From the NCBI GenBank assembly GCA_947396885.1, contig OX377205.1, positions 70,900,969 through 70,964,968 on the forward strand: a stretch of DNA of 64,000 bases, given 5' to 3'. Under the pieces are notes generated by a model. The model had not been told where the DNA came from and searched no databases. It was given only the letters and a program-made list of their open reading frames with translations. Made by a program: the position numbers and the translations under genes. This DNA comes from Heligmosomoides polygyrus polygyrus (lineage: Eukaryota; Nematoda; Chromadorea; Rhabditida; Heligmosomidae). Each line of letters starts with the position of its first letter. The stretch's first letter is position 1. Below are positions 60,428 to 64,000 of this stretch, in pieces.

Positions 60428-60714
60428 CATCTGACAGCGCAGGAAGAGAAGGTGCCGGCTGTCGCGTGCACTCCTACTCATGGTCCTTACTTCGTATCTC
60501 CCGCCCACTCTAACCAAGAATTGCATCCCCCGATGTCTGTGAATTGGTACCGTACTTGTGTGGGATGGGCAAAACTCTGATTTCTCGTTGCCTGGCCACC
60601 GCAAGCCATTGTGTTGGCTGAATACGCACTCAAACTGCTCAAGATGTACCGCAGAAATAGAATATGTGGCGCATCCCATAAAAGGAATGGATAACGTCGA
60701 CGTTGTTCGTTATC
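60428..60714 (+). mobile_element. SINE, diverged full length
   Basis: Head cagcgcaggaagagaaggtg, body gttgcctggccaccgcaagc, tail aaaggaatggataacgtcg followed by an ATAA repeat. Confidence 0.65.
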
Positions 60715-62059
60715 TAAAATAAATAAATAAATAAATATAAATCTAATACTCTTATCAATGATCCTATGGAAGGAACAGAAGTTTTTGGCATGGCAAAAGC
60801 GCTCTTCTTTTTTCATAACTGGATTTTTACATTTTACAAAGACTGCAACTTCCAAAGTGGCAAATGCGGCCGCACATCCCTTGTGTGTGCTTTCCGCCTT
60901 TCAGTGCATTGAATAACAGGCTAGGTGATGTATTTTGATTTTATTTTCACTATAGAGCCGTCTTTGTTCATATTTTACGAAATGTGCGCAAAATTCATAC
61001 CTGGCATCGAGAATTAGCTTCGTTTCAAAAACTGCTTTTTGAAGAACGGCACGTATGGAGCATCGTTTTTACAGAAGGTACTGGCAGAGGTTTCGTTCTA
61101 TTGCCAAGAGTTCGATTTTTGCTTTACAATTTCTAACGTCTAAGTATTGGAATAGGAAATATCACGCGATCCTTCCAATCGATCTCAACCCAATGGCATC
61201 AGTATTGTTTTAAGGTGTAGATGCTTGACGTTTTTTTTGCTGCGAATGAAAATCTTACCAGGAAACGGTCTCAGGCGTATTTCTGAACAGCGAAGGCGAA
61301 TAACACTGTGAGAATCTCCATCCTTCAATTTCCCTTTCCCTTTTTCTCTTAAACTCACTGAGCCCCTAATGTTTACTATGGAATCGCACAATGGCATCAG
61401 TATTTGGTCTCACAGGACAACACCTTTCAAGCATCGAATATGCAGAAAAAAATGCAAAAATACTGCTTCATAGGCGACGCGACAGATGTTTGATTCCTTG
61501 ACAGTGCAGTGCTGTTGTGCAGTTTAAAAACATTTTTCATTTCATTTTTTTATTTTTTTCTGATATTCGGTGTTTCGATGTTTGGAAGCTACTGCGTGAG
61601 TGAAAGATTCCATGGTAAAATTTTAGGTGCCTTAACCTGGTAGATTCAAAAGCATTACGAGCATGAAGGGTGAGGATTCTCGCAGTGATATCCATCTTGA
61701 CCGTTCGAACTTGCGTCTGGGACCTTTCCCTAGTTGGTATAGAAATTGAACGATGCGATTTTATTTTGATCAGTTCTGGCGTCCGTGCTCATTTGCTTCA
61801 GTATCCTCGTCCACCAGCTTTTAGTCTGTTAGTATAGTGATGACGGGTTTTTCCGCTTGTTCTCAGCATTTCCACACGCTTTCTCATTTTTTGTCAGTCG
61901 CGATAAGGCGAGTTTTTTTAACTTGCTCCAGCTACAAGTTCTCAAAATAGAATCTTAATTGTGGGATATGCGGTGTCCTGAGCTAACCTACAGAATTTGT
62001 ACCGGAAGTGTAAGAGAACTACTTTTTCATCAGCTTGCCACCGAAGTTCATCTCACTGG
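60715..62059. other. Region after exon 53, no gene recognised
   Basis: Mostly AT-rich. I looked for the missing second coiled-coil exon (two starting bases, leucine heptads) and did not find one. Confidence 0.5.
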
Positions 62060-62063
62060 TTAC

Positions 62064-62094
<31 letters not shown>

Positions 62095-64000
62095 CTTCTT
62101 CTTCTTCTTCTTTTTCTTCAGCGTTTGTCCCGCTTCATGGCGGGGTCCGCTTTTCTGGTGCCATGTCGCCATCTTTCCCGATCCCGTGCTAGATCAGGAT
62201 GGGCACCAGCTACTTTAAAGTCCTTGTGTATCGCATCAGCCCAGCGCTATTTCGGGCGCCCTCTAGGCCGTTTCCAGACACTTCGCAGTTGAGGACTATC
62301 TTACGGACGCTGTCTTCGTTTCCACGCAGAACGTGGACGTACCATCGCAGACGTGCTTCGCGCATATTGTCAGCTATCGGCTCGACCCCGAACTTCCGCC
62401 GAATGACATCGTCTCGGATGCGGTCCAGGCGTGTGACTCCAGCCGTCCAGCGCAGCATCTTCGTTTCCATGACGCTGAGGCGACTTTTCGTTTCCTTTGT
62501 CGCATTCCAGCACTCAGCACCGTACATCGTTACAGCCGAACGGCTCTATAGATCTTCGACTTTAAGCACTCTGGCATCTCTTGTCTCAGAGCACGCCAGT
62601 CAATGAGTGCCACTTGGACCAAGCTGCACTCGTGCGTGAGTTCACTTCAACCATCAAACTGCCATCAGACGCTATTGCTGATCCCAAGTATTTAATCACC
62701 GAAGTGCGTGCACGCTCAATACCGTTAATCTCAATGGAGCTGGACTCGTTTACGTCAGTTAGATACTCGGTCTTCTTGACGTTCAGCCTGAACCCGAACA
62801 TCTCCAAGCGGTCGCTCCAAGTTTGCACCTGCCGCTCGAGTTCACCCTTATATTCGCAGGGGAGCATTACGTCATCGGCAACATCCAAGGGACGGGTTTC
62901 TGAAGATCTCACGTAATGGCATCCATGACGACAACAAAGAGGAGTGGGGAAAGCGCAGAACCCTGTTGTACCCCGACAGAAATGGGAAACTCCATCGAGG
63001 TTCCTACTGCAGCTTGCACACGACTCTTTGAGCAAGAGTAGAGAATTCGCACCCACTCTATGAGCTCTTCAGGAACTCCATGTTGACGCAGGGCGTATCA
63101 TATCACTTCACGCGGTACGCGATCGAAGGCCTTCTCCAAGTCGAGGAAGGCAAAATGCACCGGCCTCTGTTTCTCGCGATGCTTCTCTACCAGAAGACGG
63201 GCGGCATGTATGGCATCGATAGTGCCACAACCAGCCACGAAGCCGCACTGATTGCTGGAAAGCTTGACGATTTCGCGAATTCGGCTATCGAGGATTCACT
63301 CGAAGATCTTCATGCTGTGCGAGAGCAACCGATCGGACGGTAATTTGAGCAGTCTGCAGGGCTGCCCTTCTTCCAAATCGGGATGGCCGTACTTTCTTGC
63401 TAAGCATCAGGCACCTTCTTCTCCGCTTGAAAAACTTGACCAACCACTCAGCAGAGTACCAGAACTTCGACTTCCATACACTTGGCAAGTCATCTGGATC
63501 AGTGGCCTTGCGTCTTCCTCAGAGTCACTTTCCTCCACGGTGATCTTGTGGACGGGATCGTGGATAGGAGACACTGAAGGGACGGCCGGATGAGGGAACT
63601 TTTCAGTCGAAATTCCATCGAAATAATCGCACCGTCGCTTCAACGTTTCCTTGCGGTCCATAAGATGATGGCCGTTCTCATCATTGATGCCAAAGAATTT
63701 CTCTATATTCTCGGGTTGGCTCTGGCGGCTTTTCGCAAGTCGGTACAAATACCGCTCACCATCGCGCGACTCGAGCTTCTCGTTGGCATCTCCATAACGA
63801 GTGGCTTTTGTAGCAGCCATGGCCTTCTTTGCAGCTTTCTTCGCTTTTTGGTACCTCCGCCAGTTATCGGCTGTCATGTCGCCGAGAAACACATGATACA
63901 GCGCTTTCCTCTTGATCCGTTTCTTTCACATCGTCCGCCCACAGCCATGCCTGCTTGTTGAGCTTTCGTCGTCTACGCTTCATAATGCCAAGCTCTGACC
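62060..64000 (-). mobile_element. RTE-B LINE copy, runs off the right edge
   Basis: On the minus strand it encodes FLGDMTADNWRRYQKAKKAA (63870), [20 protein letters not shown] (62760), [20 protein letters not shown] (62350). It ends in a long GAA repeat (TTC on +, 62064-62120). Several frameshifts. The 5' end is beyond the window. Confidence 0.9.
62064..62120. repeat. TTC microsatellite (RTE-B tail)
   Basis: Uninterrupted cttcttctt repeats of about 55 bases, directly next to the RTE-B 3' end. The trinucleotide tail of the family, extended here. Confidence 0.95.

Overview
The window is nuclear DNA of a nematode, most likely a strongylid (clade V) parasite such as a hookworm or trichostrongylid. 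Four things point this way: one conserved animal gene split into many small exons with short introns and TTTCAG-type acceptors; several kilobase introns packed with mobile DNA; RTE-type LINEs ending in GAA repeats; and mariner elements. Species assignment is inference.

One gene dominates. It is a dystrophin orthologue (dys-1 of C. elegans) on the + strand, from about 343 to at least 60122. I placed 53 exons (about 7.9 kb of coding sequence). Splice phase agrees at every junction, apart from one uncertain donor after 51281. The order is: central rod of spectrin-like repeats (343-47548) with two acidic hinges (21431-21882 and 30124-30467), WW domain (47700-47890), EF-hand-like region (47890-50601), ZZ zinc finger (50877-51010), syntrophin-binding-type helix (56678-56863) and C-terminal coiled coil (59557-59681). 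The actin-binding CH domains must lie left of the window. The last C-terminal exon(s) were not found and are probably to the right.

The rest is intronic and intergenic repeats: a tRNA-derived SINE family with more than ten copies; two RTE LINE families (A: 42689-43897 and 48665-48955; B: 31700-32170, 46690-47010, 51559-53692 and 62060-64000); two mariners (41422-45081 and 54633-55530); a foldback element with arms of about 615 bases inserted in the first mariner and itself interrupted by an RTE; a TTAA-type terminal-inverted-repeat element (45178-45945); an AT-rich repeat family; small MITE-like hairpins; minisatellites; and a 200-base N gap (36886-37085).

The most useful leads are a possible start exon for a very short C-terminal dystrophin isoform (59012-59065), a PPPY motif in the rod hinge of a protein that carries its own WW domain, the three-layer mariner/foldback/RTE nest with tRNA-like promoter boxes in the foldback arms, and the SINE family. 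I saw no new multi-gene system, operon, CRISPR array or phage.
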